Below are positions 11,372 to 23,800 of a stretch of DNA of 27,633 nucleotides, piece by piece. The notes under the pieces are model-generated. The model worked only from the letters and a program-made list of their open reading frames with translations, was not told the DNA's origin and made no database searches. Position 1 is the first letter of the stretch; every line of letters begins with the position of its first letter. The position numbers were made by a program, and so were the translations under genes. The DNA lies in contig LUCW03000646.1 of NCBI GenBank assembly GCA_001586965.3, forward strand, positions 37,501-65,133, given 5' to 3'. The stretch comes from Sphaeroforma sirkka. Its lineage: Eukaryota > Opisthokonta > Ichthyosporea > Ichthyophonida.

Positions 11372-11822
11372 TTGTGGTTATATTGGTGTATATGTGTGTT
11401 ACAACGTGTACAGTTACAGTTACAATTGGACCGTATGGCAGTGCATGTGGAAACCGTGGGGGAGTACCCCACCTTTCCCCTCCCCCCCCCTAGAAAACGT
11501 ATCCGTTGTGTGCATCCGATTTGGACGAAAGAGAATATGACGATGTCGGTTGTACATCCATCGATGGTTCGAAATCATTATTTGGCATTTGCCTAAGGAT
11601 CTACAAGCGAAACATCGTTTAACTAGCAACTAAAACCCTAAAATCTTAGTGGTGGGGCCAAGAGGGATGTATACTCTCTGACAGACTGTTCGCACAGAAC
11701 AGATAATAATAGTACTCTAGTGGCCTTAGGAGACGAAGTATCTATGTTGCAATTTGCCCAAACTGGTTTTGAACGAGAGGAGACAGTGCGAGTGGCAGCC
11801 CCTATCATGGCCGACTATCTGT
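11372..11822 (+). pseudogene. Fragmentary coding relic, unknown
   Basis: Two short protein-like stretches lie in different + frames. The first, 11372-11596, includes QLQLQLDRMAVHVETVGEYP and the basic patch PPRKRIR. The second, about 11715-11822, includes LGDEVSMLQFAQTGFE and ends VRVAAPIMADYL before a stop. Neither is recognised. They lie 0.6-1.0 kb upstream of the transposase relic and on the same strand, so they could be its decayed 5' part. That link is inference only. Confidence 0.25.
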
Positions 11823-12184
11823 GAGCACACACCCGTTGAATATGCCGTGACCCACCAACCACCTTGCTTCAGCTCGTAGTACAATCCTGCCTGTTAGAGT
11901 GCAATGTAGTAGACTTTAAATAAAGTGCAAATGTATCTAAAGTATGGTGCATTCTAATGAATTTATTTATGATCTCACTCTCAGTTATATACTGATGGTG
12001 TTTGTACTAGTATTCAACCACTTGGGTTGGCCAAGGTAAAAACTCATATGATCAGTATGAGAAACCTTATGCAGAACACTTTAGCACTCGGATATATTTT
12101 CTAGAAATAAATATATCATATTCTCTGTTACCACACTCAGTCTCGGACCTCGGCTCTCGTCTAGCCGGTGGCCCTCCCGTATTC

Positions 12185-12297
12185 TATAAATAGAATAATC
12201 TGAGAAGAAGTCTCAAAGTACTCTTATGTTCTCTCAGGCTGACCCGCCTATACTTGTATTAATTTGAGAACAAGTCCCAAATTACTCTCGGGCTGAC
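12185..12297 (+). repeat. Imperfect direct repeat next to a TATA-like motif
   Basis: TATAAATA lies at 12185-12192. Two copies of a 36-46 bp sequence follow: 12199-12244 (TGAGAAGAAGTCTCAAA to GGCTGAC) and 12262-12297 (TGAGAACAAGTCCCAAA to GGCTGAC). The second lacks about 10 internal bases. The setting, about 90 bp before the transposase relic, would suit an element promoter or a terminal region, but no matching copy is seen at the other end. Confidence 0.4.
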
Positions 12298-12381
12298 GAC
12301 GTAAAACGTTATATACGTATATAGAAATACGCCTACTATTATAGTCTCTCACTGCCACCCCCATCAGGTATATAAGATCTT

Positions 12382-13029
12382 GTGTCTGATAGATTTGTCG
12401 AAGGTGATGCTGACCGTTTAGTGATAGAGACACTTCTCCGTCTATCTACGGGTATTGTCAACCATACTATGGACGTACATGGTGATAACAGGAATTTAAA
12501 ATCCAGTCTAGCGTCAGACGTAGGACCACCGGCTTCAGCTACTGTAACCTTGCAGGTTGAACAATTGAATGGGACACAGCACGGAAGCTCCCAAACTCTA
12601 TTCAACATCACGCCTGATATATATGGTACATTTAGAGCTGATATTGACGCACAAGCACCTATTTTAGCACCAGAGGCACCTGCTTAAGCACCTGCGCCAG
12701 TGCAAGAGGCATGACTAGTTGCTGCTACTGTCAGAGTTGGAGAATGTCCTGGTACTATCAGCGACGAGGCTATGGACCTTGATGCTGGCGGTGAGTTGAT
12801 GCCCAATGCTGCAACTTACCAGAAGTTGGGAGCGAAGGAGTACCATGTTTTGATTTTTGTCCGGTTTGTAATGTCTCGAAAGAACAAACATATATACAGA
12901 CACAACAGATCGCGAATGTATACCTTTTGGTATCCCGACATAGTAAGCGACTATTACCACCAGGGTCGAAACGCTGTTGATCGTAACAATCAGGTGCGTG
13001 AAGGCGCTGTTTGTCTAGAACTGAAATAA
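12382..13029 (+). pseudogene. Relic of a DDE (piggyBac-like) transposase
   Basis: One + frame runs from 12382 to 13029 with only two stops inside (TAA 12685-12687, TGA 12712-12714) and ends at TAA 13027-13029. The same frame then continues recognisably past that and another stop to about 13320. The last third reads YPDIVSDYYHQ, then NAVDRNNQVREG and CLELK, and after the stops HIFTIMNTAMAW. This order resembles the end of DDE_Tnp_1_7 (piggyBac-type) transposases, where a Tyr-Tyr or Asn segment precedes a (G/A)VD..(D/N)Q motif and a helical segment. The N-terminal half has an Ala-Pro-rich stretch and no clear match; catalytic Asp residues could not be assigned. AATAAA lies downstream at 13482-13487. 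It could be another DDE family. Confidence 0.45.
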
Positions 13030-13329
13030 GGACTAAGGGTTAGATAACACATATTCACGATTATGAACACGGCAATGGCATGGTGCCTCTTGTCTGGAAA
13101 CGATCCTATAAGTATGGTAGACACCCATAAAGAGTCTCTGTATTGTATTGAAGAGCGAGCCTCTACACGTTCGGGGCTATGCTTACCCGACCATATACAC
13201 ACGCGGAACCCAAGTTGAGCTGAGAAGTATGATCCATATAGTAAGACATGGAGTAAGACCTTTCGAACCGTTACCACAAGCTTACATGTTGTGCGTCAGG
13301 GTGTTGAAAACAGACAGACATGTATAGCT

Positions 13330-15440
13330 CGTGCTCACCAGAGTATGCCATGTACCCTACTCACTACAACAAGCATTTACGGATCATGATTTAGACCACA
13401 CATGTTATGCGCACGTCAATATATCACACACATTCATTTTTTTTTTGTAAATGATTCATTGCATGGATGCACACATATCTGAATAAAATAAAATAAATTC
13501 TCCTTGATGGGCATGCCTATGCTCCACTGTTGGTGGCACTACAAGTTTAAGTTGTATATCGATATGATAGTTAATCGTATTATATTTCTTTGTGTTTCTA
13601 TTGACATAAGTAGCTTGATTGTAGCTAGCGTCTAAGTGAGATATTGTGTGTACAAAAATTCGGTTAAATAGTTAGTGAAAAATCAGGTATGTCACTATAG
13701 TGACGATGGAATTTAATAGTCGGTAGTTGTCCTTGACAATACGGTGGGAACAGCGAGATACAATGAATCGATCGCAAAGAATGGATACTGCTGGCCACTT
13801 CGTAACAACTCAGAACGTTCCAAGATACATGTAGGAAACGGATGGTTGGATATAATTGAGCCTGCCAGTGATCTCGCTGTATGTATTCTATAATATAAAC
13901 GCTTTGTGAATGAAATATTCATCGAGCTACTTTGGTGAAGGAATGAAGCAGTAAATAATCCCTAAATCCGGTTAAAATGATATGCATGCGGCTTACGAAG
14001 AATAAATATATTTCACGTCTGATACTTCAGCACAATAACATTATACAGCTACAGTCGTTGAGATGGGCTCGGCATCATTCGTTCAGGTAATGTCTACAGA
14101 GGGGAAGGCGTGGTGGAAATTCAACGTGAAGTCTTCTGTAAGAACTCGTTGAAAATCATCTTAAAGTCATCTGTGTTTGTATTTGCATACTTCAGTGTGT
14201 AGTTCAGGAGTGACAAGTATCCGTTTTTACTATTGATCGTCAATTTGATTTATGTTTTCCAATTCAATAAATAAAACGCATGAATACTTTACCGCAATGA
14301 GTATTGATACGCACATGAAAAAAAGGGTATACATAACAAGAGTACAAAATTTGCATCTGCATTAGATTTAAAAGTCAATATCATACTATCGGTAACTTGT
14401 GAGACTAGCAGAAATGATCAAACAACTAACAATAAGCTACAGCAATAGTGCGACTGAAATCACAGGAACCATCCAGAACGCACACATATCCGATCAGACA
14501 TTTTCGATCGAATACTGCAACAAATGTGTAATTGATTGAGCACCTATTAGACATTACTAGGGTAAATTTAACAAAAGATAGATAAATTTGAAAAGTTGAT
14601 GGAGGCTGTTAAATCTGCTTGATACACGGGTAGGCAAACCTTTTTTGACCAACAAGCATTTTTACTTTTGAAATTACAGATAAAATGTCGTATGTGACGA
14701 GCGACTGTTGTGCTGAATATATACCATTTGTCACGGAAAGCTATATTTGAGATCGTAAAATCTAGTAATGACAGCGAAATTGTACTAAAAACTTTCTTAT
14801 CAATATTTGAAAAGGCTCATTTTTAGAGCAAGTGCAATCAAACACATCGAAAATAAAAGGTGAGGAACGTATAGCGAAAGAATCTAGTTGTTATTGAACG
14901 AGTATATCTAATTAGAGTGGTACTGGTATTGATTATCTCCTCTATGGAACACCACATTCCTGTGTTGCTCGGCATCTTGAAAAGAAAAATAATTCGATGA
15001 CTTATAGCTATAAACTATCGCACTGCAAATGGTGAGTCTGTATTATGCTCTTTACCGATCTGACTTGTTGTTCGATATATTGTCATTCAAATCCTAGAAT
15101 CGGTGATTAAATATACTCTGCTTTGTGCACAAACCAGTCAACAGTGGCTTGAAGTGAGCTGCTTAAATAGCGTTCACCAGCGCTAGTTTCCATTGACATA
15201 TAGCCATTATTAGATAATTTATATATTGAAAGTGTTCAAGCTTCACAAGCTAATAACATGTAGATGATACGGAAATGTCGGACTCTGGCGCCAACTTCAC
15301 CTATAGCAGCTCAATGTGATTAGGTTTACTCACTTTGTATTCGAGTTGCCATATGTTTCGCAAAAAATCTTCACAATATAAAGAACATTTCGTTTTGCAT
15401 CCTTCTTGTTGTGTATTTCCTTCATCACCATAGCAAATTA
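13330..15440. other. AT-rich intergenic stretch, no gene recognised
   Basis: No frame gives a convincing protein. It has a T9 tract near 13440, several AATAAA hexamers (13482, near 14268) and a weakly protein-like segment at about 13720-13920 readable on either strand. I see no RNA gene and no tandem array. Confidence 0.5.
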
Positions 15441-15443
15441 AAT

Positions 15444-15662
15444 TCAAAACAACCCCAAAGTTGAATCGTATCGGCATGAAGGGTGATATTTTGTTGTAAA
15501 AAGTTTCTCAAACTTTAATGGTTCTTTTGAATGCTTATTAATTAGTGTTTCATGTACACATTCTCGAGGTTTTAAGCGTTGCAAACTTTGGTAATAATTG
15601 GACAAGTCTTTGACATGACAATACTTAAAAAAATGGTTTAAAGTGATTTTAGTGAGGTCCAT
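15444..15662 (-). pseudogene. Short coding relic, possibly from a reverse transcriptase
   Basis: The - strand is open for 72 codons, ending at 15444. It reads SLQRLKPRECVHETLINKHS followed by LFTTKYHPSC. A Thr-x-Tyr-His-Pro-Ser motif after a basic helical stretch is reminiscent of the segment after the thumb in some non-LTR and Penelope-like reverse transcriptases. There is no catalytic motif and no extension either side, so the call is weak. Confidence 0.2.
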
Positions 15663-16566
15663 CGATTCTCAAAAAGTGGAACTCAATGCTAATTTCCCCG
15701 CAAGGTAGTTAATACCGAGGCAGCCATATCGTTATTCAATTTAGTGCCCGCGTTATTTGTCGCTCAAAGTGTCTCATTCGATTTTGTCCTTTTCTTCTTA
15801 TTAAGGTTGGCTGGTCATACTTTTGAGCGTCTGAAAGACATGCTGAACAGTAAAAGTAAATCTTGGTCATTTCGTTTGTATCAAGCCGCAGCTATCAATT
15901 ATCAGAAGTTTTACAGCTTGTTCCTACCTCTATATAATCTAGTTCATCAGATTCGGTTCTGCTCCTGGATTGTATTAGTATAAGATACGACAACAATCAT
16001 GATCAGGACCTGTAGCCATATCGAAGAGAAGAATAGCCGGATGGAACTTATTGTATAATTAAATTAGCTTGAGAGACTGCCAATGCGTCAAATATGACGT
16101 ACCGGCAATACACACCAGATACATATGTTTTACGTGCTCATGGGGCCGCTATCTGTAAGTCACAGTCTGACCTTACATATAATAGAAGCCATCTGTCGGT
16201 TACGAAATTCACATCTGAATGAAATTTACTGGAGAAGGTCGACAAACTGCCTTTCATACTGACATAGCTCAACAGCACAGGGGCGCTGTCGCGGTTACGT
16301 TATACTTAGCTAGCATATAATAAGACAACCATAAAAAACCGTCAAGAAGGTGATTTAATTTACAAACTCAAGAGAATGAATTTAAAAATTGTCGTCAAAT
16401 ATCAGTTGACAGCTTCAAAGCCGATAATTGGGAAAAAGAGTGAAACATTTCTTGTCTAGATCGACTGTTTTTAAGAAGTATAAAAACCTGTACACTGAAG
16501 TTCTAGAAAACTTTGACTTTTATTTGTGATTTAGATTAAGGCCTGCTGAAGGTCTCCTCGAGGTGA
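15663..16566. other. Intergenic, no gene recognised
   Basis: A + strand open stretch at 15744-15983 (79 codons) begins in hydrophobic sequence (FDFVLFFLLRL) but has no start context, neighbour or family resemblance. The rest is AT-rich and closed in all frames. Confidence 0.4.
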
Positions 16567-17558
16567 GGGGTTTTCCCTGATACGCCCGCAACCCCTAAGA
16601 AATTCACTCTAACATTATTGCCTGGGCACCGCCTATATGGAAGGATGCGTTGGACCCCCTGTTCGAGCGCTTTAACTCAGCACTCATACTACTACCAACT
16701 GGTTATGGGTAAACAGCTAACCTCAAACCGAGACACAGCCAGACACGGCAGCTTCAATCGCTGCTTCGAGTCTACACCAATCCGGCTCTGTGCTATGATT
16801 GTAACAAATACGTACATGTTCACATTGCTCGACTACCGCACCGACGGCTGTCTCTGCCCTGTCTGCCCCGGTAGCCACAAGTTCACTACCAGCCACTTTA
16901 CCTACATCCAACAACTGATTCGACGCATCCTGGTAGGCCCGAAACTGCCGCCCATTGGCCCTGACCTCTTTCAGCAATTACAGGAGTGCCACGACTTCCA
17001 CGGTATCTGGGCCCTCCACGAACACCTATCTTTTCTCCAGAATGTTGAAGAACCACCGAACCCTCACCCGTCCCTGACACATCAACAGATGTTCCCCATA
17101 CCCCGGCTAATCACGCTGTTGAAGTACTACTTTCAAATTTCGGTTCAAATTAAATCATCGCGCTTGTTGGTTCCGCCTATGATACTTCCGATCTAGGACA
17201 GCCAACACATACCGAATTCATCCGTGGTCTGGTGCGGCATTGGCTTACCCCCATCCTCGCTCCTCGACCGGATTGTGACAAATAACCTGGTCCTTCTCGG
17301 TATTTCATACTCTGCACTAACCCATTCCGCGGCACTACACGGCGCAGACCCGATCCGTACCACAGAGGTGGGTACTCTACTTAGTAGGTCAGCAAGCGAA
17401 TATATGGAACATTCGATAGTAACATGTTTTGTCAACACCGGCTCGAATTGACTCAGCGCATATCTTCCATTGTCGACTCACTTGGCTCAAGCTTCAAACG
17501 GGAATTTACTGACCACTTCTTCCCATCAATCTTTCCTGAACCACTACAGCGACTATGA
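16567..17558 (+). pseudogene. Frame-broken gene of unknown family with two CxxC pairs
   Basis: This GC-richer island stands out from AT-rich flanks. Codon-like sequence alternates between two + frames. Frame A (stop at 17556) gives WKDALDPLFERFNSALILLP, TNPALCYDCNKYVHVH, HTEFIRGLVRHWLTPIL and, at the end, QHRLELTQRISSIVDSL to PEPLQRL. Frame B, open 16567-17193 and again 17197-17451 after one TAG, gives TDGCLCPVCPGSHKF, TYIQQLIRRILVGPKLPP and TNNLVLLGISYSALTHSAA. At least four frame changes and in-frame stops at 16710 and 17194 make it a pseudogene. CYDC in one frame followed by CPVC in the next would form a zinc-ribbon-like pair if the frame were intact. AATAAA follows at 17609-17614. No family is recognised; a transposon-borne gene or a dead host gene are both possible. 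Confidence 0.55.
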
Positions 17559-17608
17559 GAGCCATATCATATGTTCATACATTGTAACATACATACTTGT
17601 CATTTGGA

Positions 17609-17614
17609 AATAAA
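17609..17614 (+). terminator. Poly(A) signal AATAAA behind the 16.6-17.6 kb pseudogene
   Basis: AATAAA begins about 50 bases after the last stop (17556-17558) of the frame-broken gene. This is the usual spacing for a eukaryotic 3' end, and it supports the + orientation of that relic. Confidence 0.4.
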
Positions 17615-17619
17615 TAATA

Positions 17620-20150
17620 TTATCCCTATTACCGAAGTGAACACATGCTGAATTTATGGTTTACAATCCTGCGAGATTTTACCGTCTAAAAAGGTGCTAC
17701 CATCTCCTCAACCCGTCAACACAAGGTGGTGACAGCTACACGGACAAGGTGCTAATTTGACATTTTGTAGAAATATGGCCTCCGATCTGTCTAAAATATC
17801 AAAATCAAATGAGATATCACATTGGTTTTTATTTGTATTTAAAATACTTTAATACAAGTTCTTTTTCCAATATTTCCAAAGTGTTCTAAATCCACTTTGA
17901 TGGCTTCAATAGCCTGAGTATTTGGTATGACTCATTTACTTGGACCTATTTGAGACGATAGTAGATGTAGGATATTATAAACTAAATTTTATAATCTCTG
18001 AACCACTACTTACAGGCTTTGGTCTTCCCGCCAATCTCCAAAATCCAATAAGTCTTTTTCTTTTTTAACTTTTCTCCAGATGTAACTTTATTTATATTAG
18101 CTAATGTATTAACTTGACTTACGTTTTTATGTCTATCTACAAATTAGACATGTGGTCATGAACACTTAGTACTTCTAGTGAAAATTATTCAATAAATAAC
18201 AGCTAGAGGTACGTCCTGTATGATCGAGGATAATATGGCTCTTACCGAGAGGCAGTCCCGATCATTTTCACGCAAGCTACCACTGCTAAATCCTAACTGA
18301 CTTAAATTGTATCTTAGTTTATATAATATAGTTTAAATAACATAGAAATATCCATCGAAGCTTACAATTTTGCGTGGATTAAAATATAGCCCGTGAATAC
18401 TGTCTCCAGGTACATTGGCGGATACCTTGGAAAATACGGTTATAGTTTCAATATTTGTATCCTCTATCGAATTCTTGGTTTTATTTCGTCATTGGTTCAA
18501 GAGAAAAGGCTGCAGTATTGAGTTCTCGGCATTTCATGTGCTTTGCCGAGTTGATAAGTTTTGGAGTGAGTGAGAGCCCTTGCCACTTCCTTTGAAATGG
18601 GTACAAGTAAATAGGCTGTAGCACTATAGAATACTTCGTTGGCTAGCTAGCTATCGCGCTAAGCGGCATGGCGGGGCATATAAACAACATACTATTGTTA
18701 TTGATGTTGTCCATTAGAAAACGATCTACCCTATCCGAACGGCAAAATAAATGATTAATTGCTGCATATATAAGCCTGACCAGTGACAGACATACGCAAG
18801 TCAATACAGACACCCTATCTGTATTAAATTCAGGAACATATGTATGATTGTGTGTGCCAGAGGTTTGTAATTTCGCATCCGGGGGGGTTGTGTTTAATAT
18901 GGAAAAAAGGTTGAAATGTATTCACAATAAGTTTGACCCACAATACATCAAGTATCGATGATATAATGCCCATAACAGATTTAGCAAAGCAAAATTGAGT
19001 ACTGATGTACCTCACTACCTTGGGCTTGTAAGACTTGCTTTTTGTGAATGTATGTAATACTATTCAATAACGTTGGACTCAATAGTACACACATCACGAA
19101 ATGCATTAAACAAACTGATGTGTTTCGAAGGCTCGGTTTCTCAAAATCTGTTCGGGCACGATATTCAAATTTCATTGACTGTTCACCTATGACCAAGGTC
19201 TAGACTAAATATATCATGGCTATCATAGGTTTTCTTTTTTTGTATGCGAGCTCACATGTCTTCTTTATATAAGGAAATACGTAGGCGTCGTTTGTGTATG
19301 TTTAGATTGAAAGTCCAAATTTCGAAGCGAGTCTGATTATGATACCAATCGCACCGTGGCTTTCTATCATTTCTGTGTCGCACCTCAACAGAAATGGTAT
19401 TGACAGTTTTGAATCTTTGTTTCATAGTCTACAAGAGTGTCTTCGAGGTGCGAAATCTCGAAAAACACTTCAAATTGTGCCTTCCTGGCCAAAGGCGAAG
19501 TCACAGGTGAAGCATGTGAATATATTTTAGAATAATCTATTGTCGATAAATGTATTTTTCAGGAGGAGCATATACGAGCATATACAGCGAGATGTATAAG
19601 TTGGCGCTCGAGTGTACCTTGATTTGAATCTACACTGAGCAGTGTGTGTTTTTTGTTAGAATGTAATATACATAGTTGTGTCTTTGGCAAAGTGGTTATA
19701 GTGAGAAGTTTATTACGGGGTTGTTGCTTGAAAAATTAGGGGGTTAACGAACAGTATAAATACATATCTAACTTCGGCTAACATTTTTCTCGTGTGAGTT
19801 TGGGTATAAACAAAGGAAACAATTAATTATATAAATTCTATATCCTTGATGCAAGCAAGGATTTAGCATTAAGTGCAATTAAAGCGATTATGGCGAGTGC
19901 CCGTGTCATGTACAACCTACATATACCGAACACAGCCTCATTTTTAATCCAAAGGGTAAAAATATTACTGACCGAATTAAAATTTGAGTGCATGAGTAAC
20001 GCCAGAATTTCGTTGAGAGTTCACGTCACAAAGCCCACTGCGTAATTGACTATGCGGATGTTACGTTGCAGGTACTACTCAATCAAATATAAAAATATAC
20101 ACGCATTTACTTTAATTAAGGTCCAATACAACAGGTACAGTTGTTTTTCT
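17620..20150. other. AT-rich intergenic stretch, no gene recognised
   Basis: I see only short open stretches, on the - strand at 18830-19015 and 18981-19196 and on the + strand at 19339-19530. None has a recognisable motif, GC shift or neighbouring fragment to join. No tandem repeat or RNA gene was found. Confidence 0.45.
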
Positions 20151-20152
20151 TC

Positions 20153-20839
20153 CTAAAATTTAGCGCATAGTGCTGCATCGCCGTTGTATTTGAGATATAG
20201 AAACTAAGCTTAAGACTCGAAATTCGTAGCTGCGTTTTTCACAGCCTTCTGTTAATTTAGAAGGCTTTTGCTCGAGATGGGCAATTTGTCCATGAGATCC
20301 ACAAGGTACGGAACGCTGGAGGCCGCGTGCTCCAGGCATGTATATACCCATAGAATGTAACTGATTTTTCTCTTAACCTGGGTCGAGTAGCTTTATACAA
20401 CCCCACTTTTAAAGAGGAACGGACGTATGTGAGACACGTTCCAGAAGTAGCGCAAAATTTATTTGTATGGTTTGATACCAATATATTGAGTTGAAAGAGC
20501 CACACTCCCAAATAGTCGCCCACTCACCAGGAGAGGGGATGTCTTGGCCAGATGCCAATAGCACTTAAAGCAAAGGGGGCCTACAAGTATACATCCTAAT
20601 ACCAGATTATCACACTCAAAACGTTAGGGTCGCATTTCTCGAGGAGAAGCGAAAGGGGAACGGGGTCAAACATATGAACCGATAGACAAGTCAACTCAGG
20701 TTGGTTCTACGAGTGGCACACGACTCGCTACATCTGCGTATGTGTCATATCTTTGATCTGAAGCACAACCAGGAGAATTGTAATAGTATAACCCCACCAG
20801 AATATGCACTTCGAAATTGGTTGTTAAGACCAAGTAGCC
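20153..20839 (-). pseudogene. Relic resembling the RT / RNase H junction of an LTR retrotransposon
   Basis: One - frame stays protein-like for about 229 codons although nine stops interrupt it. In order it reads FKCYWHLAKTSPL, IGIKPYK, then VPYLVDLMDKLPISSKSLLN, a stop, QKAVKNAATNFES and FLYLKYNGDAALCAKF. In Ty3/gypsy-type pol a Lys-Cys-x-(F/W) motif is followed by a 'G(I) P K' segment, an 'APL..L.....W' segment, 'AF..LK', and then a 'LP.Y...F.L.TDAS' strand opening RNase H; the order and spacing here are similar. The catalytic YxDD region is not seen. It lies 44 bp beyond the VPS36 stop on the same strand, so the VPS36 3' UTR probably runs into it. Confidence 0.3.
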
Positions 20840-20882
20840 AGGTCCATTTGTGATTTTGGATAGATATTGTCAGGTATAGGGT

Positions 20883-23800
20883 TCAGCTCCCAGCGGCTAT
20901 GAGGTTCGGATAGAATTTTAGGCCTGCAATTGTATCATCGCGACACAGAAGCCCTGATCGTTCCCCCGTTAGCAACTGCTCCTGGGCTAGAGGAATGGCG
21001 ATACCTCGGTGCTGTACGAAGACGGAAACCACAGACAAATTAACGGTCAATTTAGTGCACGAAAGTATGCAGATTCGTACCACAACCACTCAATCTACGC
21101 CTGTTCGCGTGAACAACATGTAAATATGACCGATGGAATCCTCTACTGTGTACACAACATATCCCAAACGCATATGGCGTGGTCTGTGAGTGCTCCAAGA
21201 TACACACCCAATCATCCAAAAATCTCCTGCACCCGTACCCATCGCTTTACCCCCTCCCCCAAAAATACAACTTAGCCTCAGGTAGTCGCTGCAATATAAT
21301 GAATCGCATCTCAAAAGAAAGAAAATACAAAAAAAAAGTGTTTGTCTGAATGATGCCTATCAGTGCACACACGTAGTTGAGATTTTTAGCAAACACACGT
21401 GAATTCATATTTTTATGCTGCAGCTAGATGCCATGTCAAGTAGCAATTTATAGCTGATGTCCGATATACTTTAAGACACAGACACAAACAAAAGGAAGTA
21501 CCACAAACGAATCGTACATAGCGTCGCAGGACAGAAAACAGCACTCGCGCGCCAAACCACTCAAAACCACTCACGAAACAACATATACATAGGGCGTATA
21601 GGATTACCTTAGCGTAGTCAGCCGGTGACATTACCACCCACTTCTTGTCCACCTTCAACGCGAGAGTATCGTAGAATATCTTGCGCAAGGTCTCAACAAC
21701 GCCTTCGTCACTCTCAGTCTCAAGCTGTATGACAATGACGCCTGCATGCGCACCACATTTATGCATAATTGAGAAAAACTGAGTGAGCACTGTATACTTT
21801 GTGTATTAAACGTCAGTAAGTTGGGATGTGTGAGACTGATTGGTTCACTTTACACGTCCCCTTCTTCGTTTCTCAATAAATCCTTGCATAAAATTTGCTG
21901 TCTTGACGAAGGCAAAGAGCTGAAGAGCGCTGTACGTGCGTGTCTCGTCCCCACGAAGGCGTACGGCTTAATACAGCAATACAGTAAAACAAATATGAAA
22001 TGGGTTTATTACGTAGCAAATCAACGCAGGATACATTTCAGACGACAGCCAAGCACAGCCCCACAAAACAGCACACATGCGTAACATATCCCTTTTAATG
22101 CTGAGGTCAGAGTTGGGGTCGTGTGATGATGAAAGGCCATATAAAAAACAATGATGGCATCCGTTTTGAACGGTCAGACCACACACTGGTATATTCCAAG
22201 TGGTTAACCCTCACTATGACTGATATGTGTGCAAACAGTACATCACATCGGCCTCTCACATAAAATAGCGGATATATAAGAATGAGAATTGAACAAACCC
22301 ATCTGCATGAGAGTCAAGCAGGTGTCTAGGCCCCATCAGTACCCAGGCGCTGGTCTGCTGGTTCAGAGATCCCGACGAAATACATATTTCAAAGCTACAG
22401 ACATACGCAATTGGAACAGAATCATAGCTATACATGCGCTGGGCTGATTGGTCAAAGCATGCATGATTAAGGAGTTCCTGGTAATGCAAGAGGGGCTCCG
22501 TCTAAAATAGAGGCCGAGATAACCTGAAATAGCTTTGCAATAATATGCGAGTCCTAGGATTGTTCGACTAGATGATTAGATATAACGCGATTGGGAAACC
22601 CACACAACCACATACATTTTGTTCATTGTACGCAGGTACGAACGCATACCTGATGGAAAAGTTCTCATCACCAGTGGCAATCTCTGAGGCTTTAACGTAC
22701 CACACGCCCTGAGCAGATCATTCGGGGCAATGAGCTGTTGTAGTGCAGCCAAATAGGTGAGCAGATCAGCAATGTAACAGGCGAGGTTAATCAGTACAAA
22801 TAAGAAGAGAAGAAAAAAAGACGAGTGCGGGCAACAGCAGAGCATTTGCGCGTGTGGGACAAGCAAAAAACGAGTCTACTAGCAGCCACCGCAAGGATAG
22901 TGAATATAATCAAAATGACTAGCCACAAAGCCCCCTGCGAAACCCATCGAAACAAGTGTTGTACAGCAAATTGACTGCAGAGATAGGGTGTAAAGCAACG
23001 CATAAGCAGCTCAAAGATGCAATGATACAACTAATTAGTTTCCGGACGGAACAGGCGCGAATAAGGCAGTGCTTTTGTGGTAGGACTGACAACAAACTGC
23101 GCGAATATGCAGGAAACCAGCGAGATCGAAATAAGGCCGAAGTGGGGAGTGCCCGTAAGTAGCAATAGAGTACACGACAAGACACTTGGATGTCAGTTAT
23201 CACTAGAACTGTATATTCGCTTAACCTGCCAGATCAGCTGAACCGTACACGTGTCATAGCGAGGACGTACTGTTTTATAGTCACTGCATCGTTCTGAATA
23301 CCAGATTTATTATGGAAAGAAGCCGATCAAATAACTGATAGGATACAAAGAGAAGAAGCAGTATAGCATTTGAGCTTGCTACAGCGCATAGTTTTCGGTT
23401 CACATATTTCGTCTACCGTTTTTTGAAGCACGGGCCAAATACCACAGAGTAATCCACAAAGGAGATCTTTTACGGGAAAGAAGATAGCGTGGGTAGTATA
23501 CTGTGAGCACCAATGTTAGACTTTGAGAGCATTATTCTGGGTATTTGCCATGCAGAGACACTTAACTACACACATACACATACCTCAGATCCTCTCGCTC
23601 GATTATATAAGCAGTACACCGATGTCAAAGGGAGCGTGCCTCCTGAGTCTTTTAGGGGCTTTTGCAGAAAATCACACAACTCCTTAGCAAGGTCTTCGAA
23701 ATACTTTAATTCGCCACCGGAGCTGCTTTTCGTGACCGGCTGCGCTATACCTAAGCTCAGCATATATGATTTAAATTTCATATTATCGTCATCACAGGGG

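Noticed and set aside
12339..12611. - strand open frame of 90 codons
   Set aside because: It is antisense to the transposase relic, whose + frame is longer and carries recognisable motifs.
16614..16712. Walker A-like LLPTGYG followed by a stop, suggesting a helicase
   Set aside because: The Lys is replaced by a stop, and nothing downstream in any frame resembles helicase motifs.
19684..19695. tRNA A-box-like TTGGCAAAGTGG, suggesting a tRNA or tRNA-derived SINE
   Set aside because: No B box, no acceptor stem and no A-rich tail could be found downstream.
22956..23162. + strand open frame of 68 codons, and the - strand frames opposite it, inside VPS36 intron 5
   Set aside because: They lie between two securely joined VPS36 exons and have no recognisable family or splice partner.
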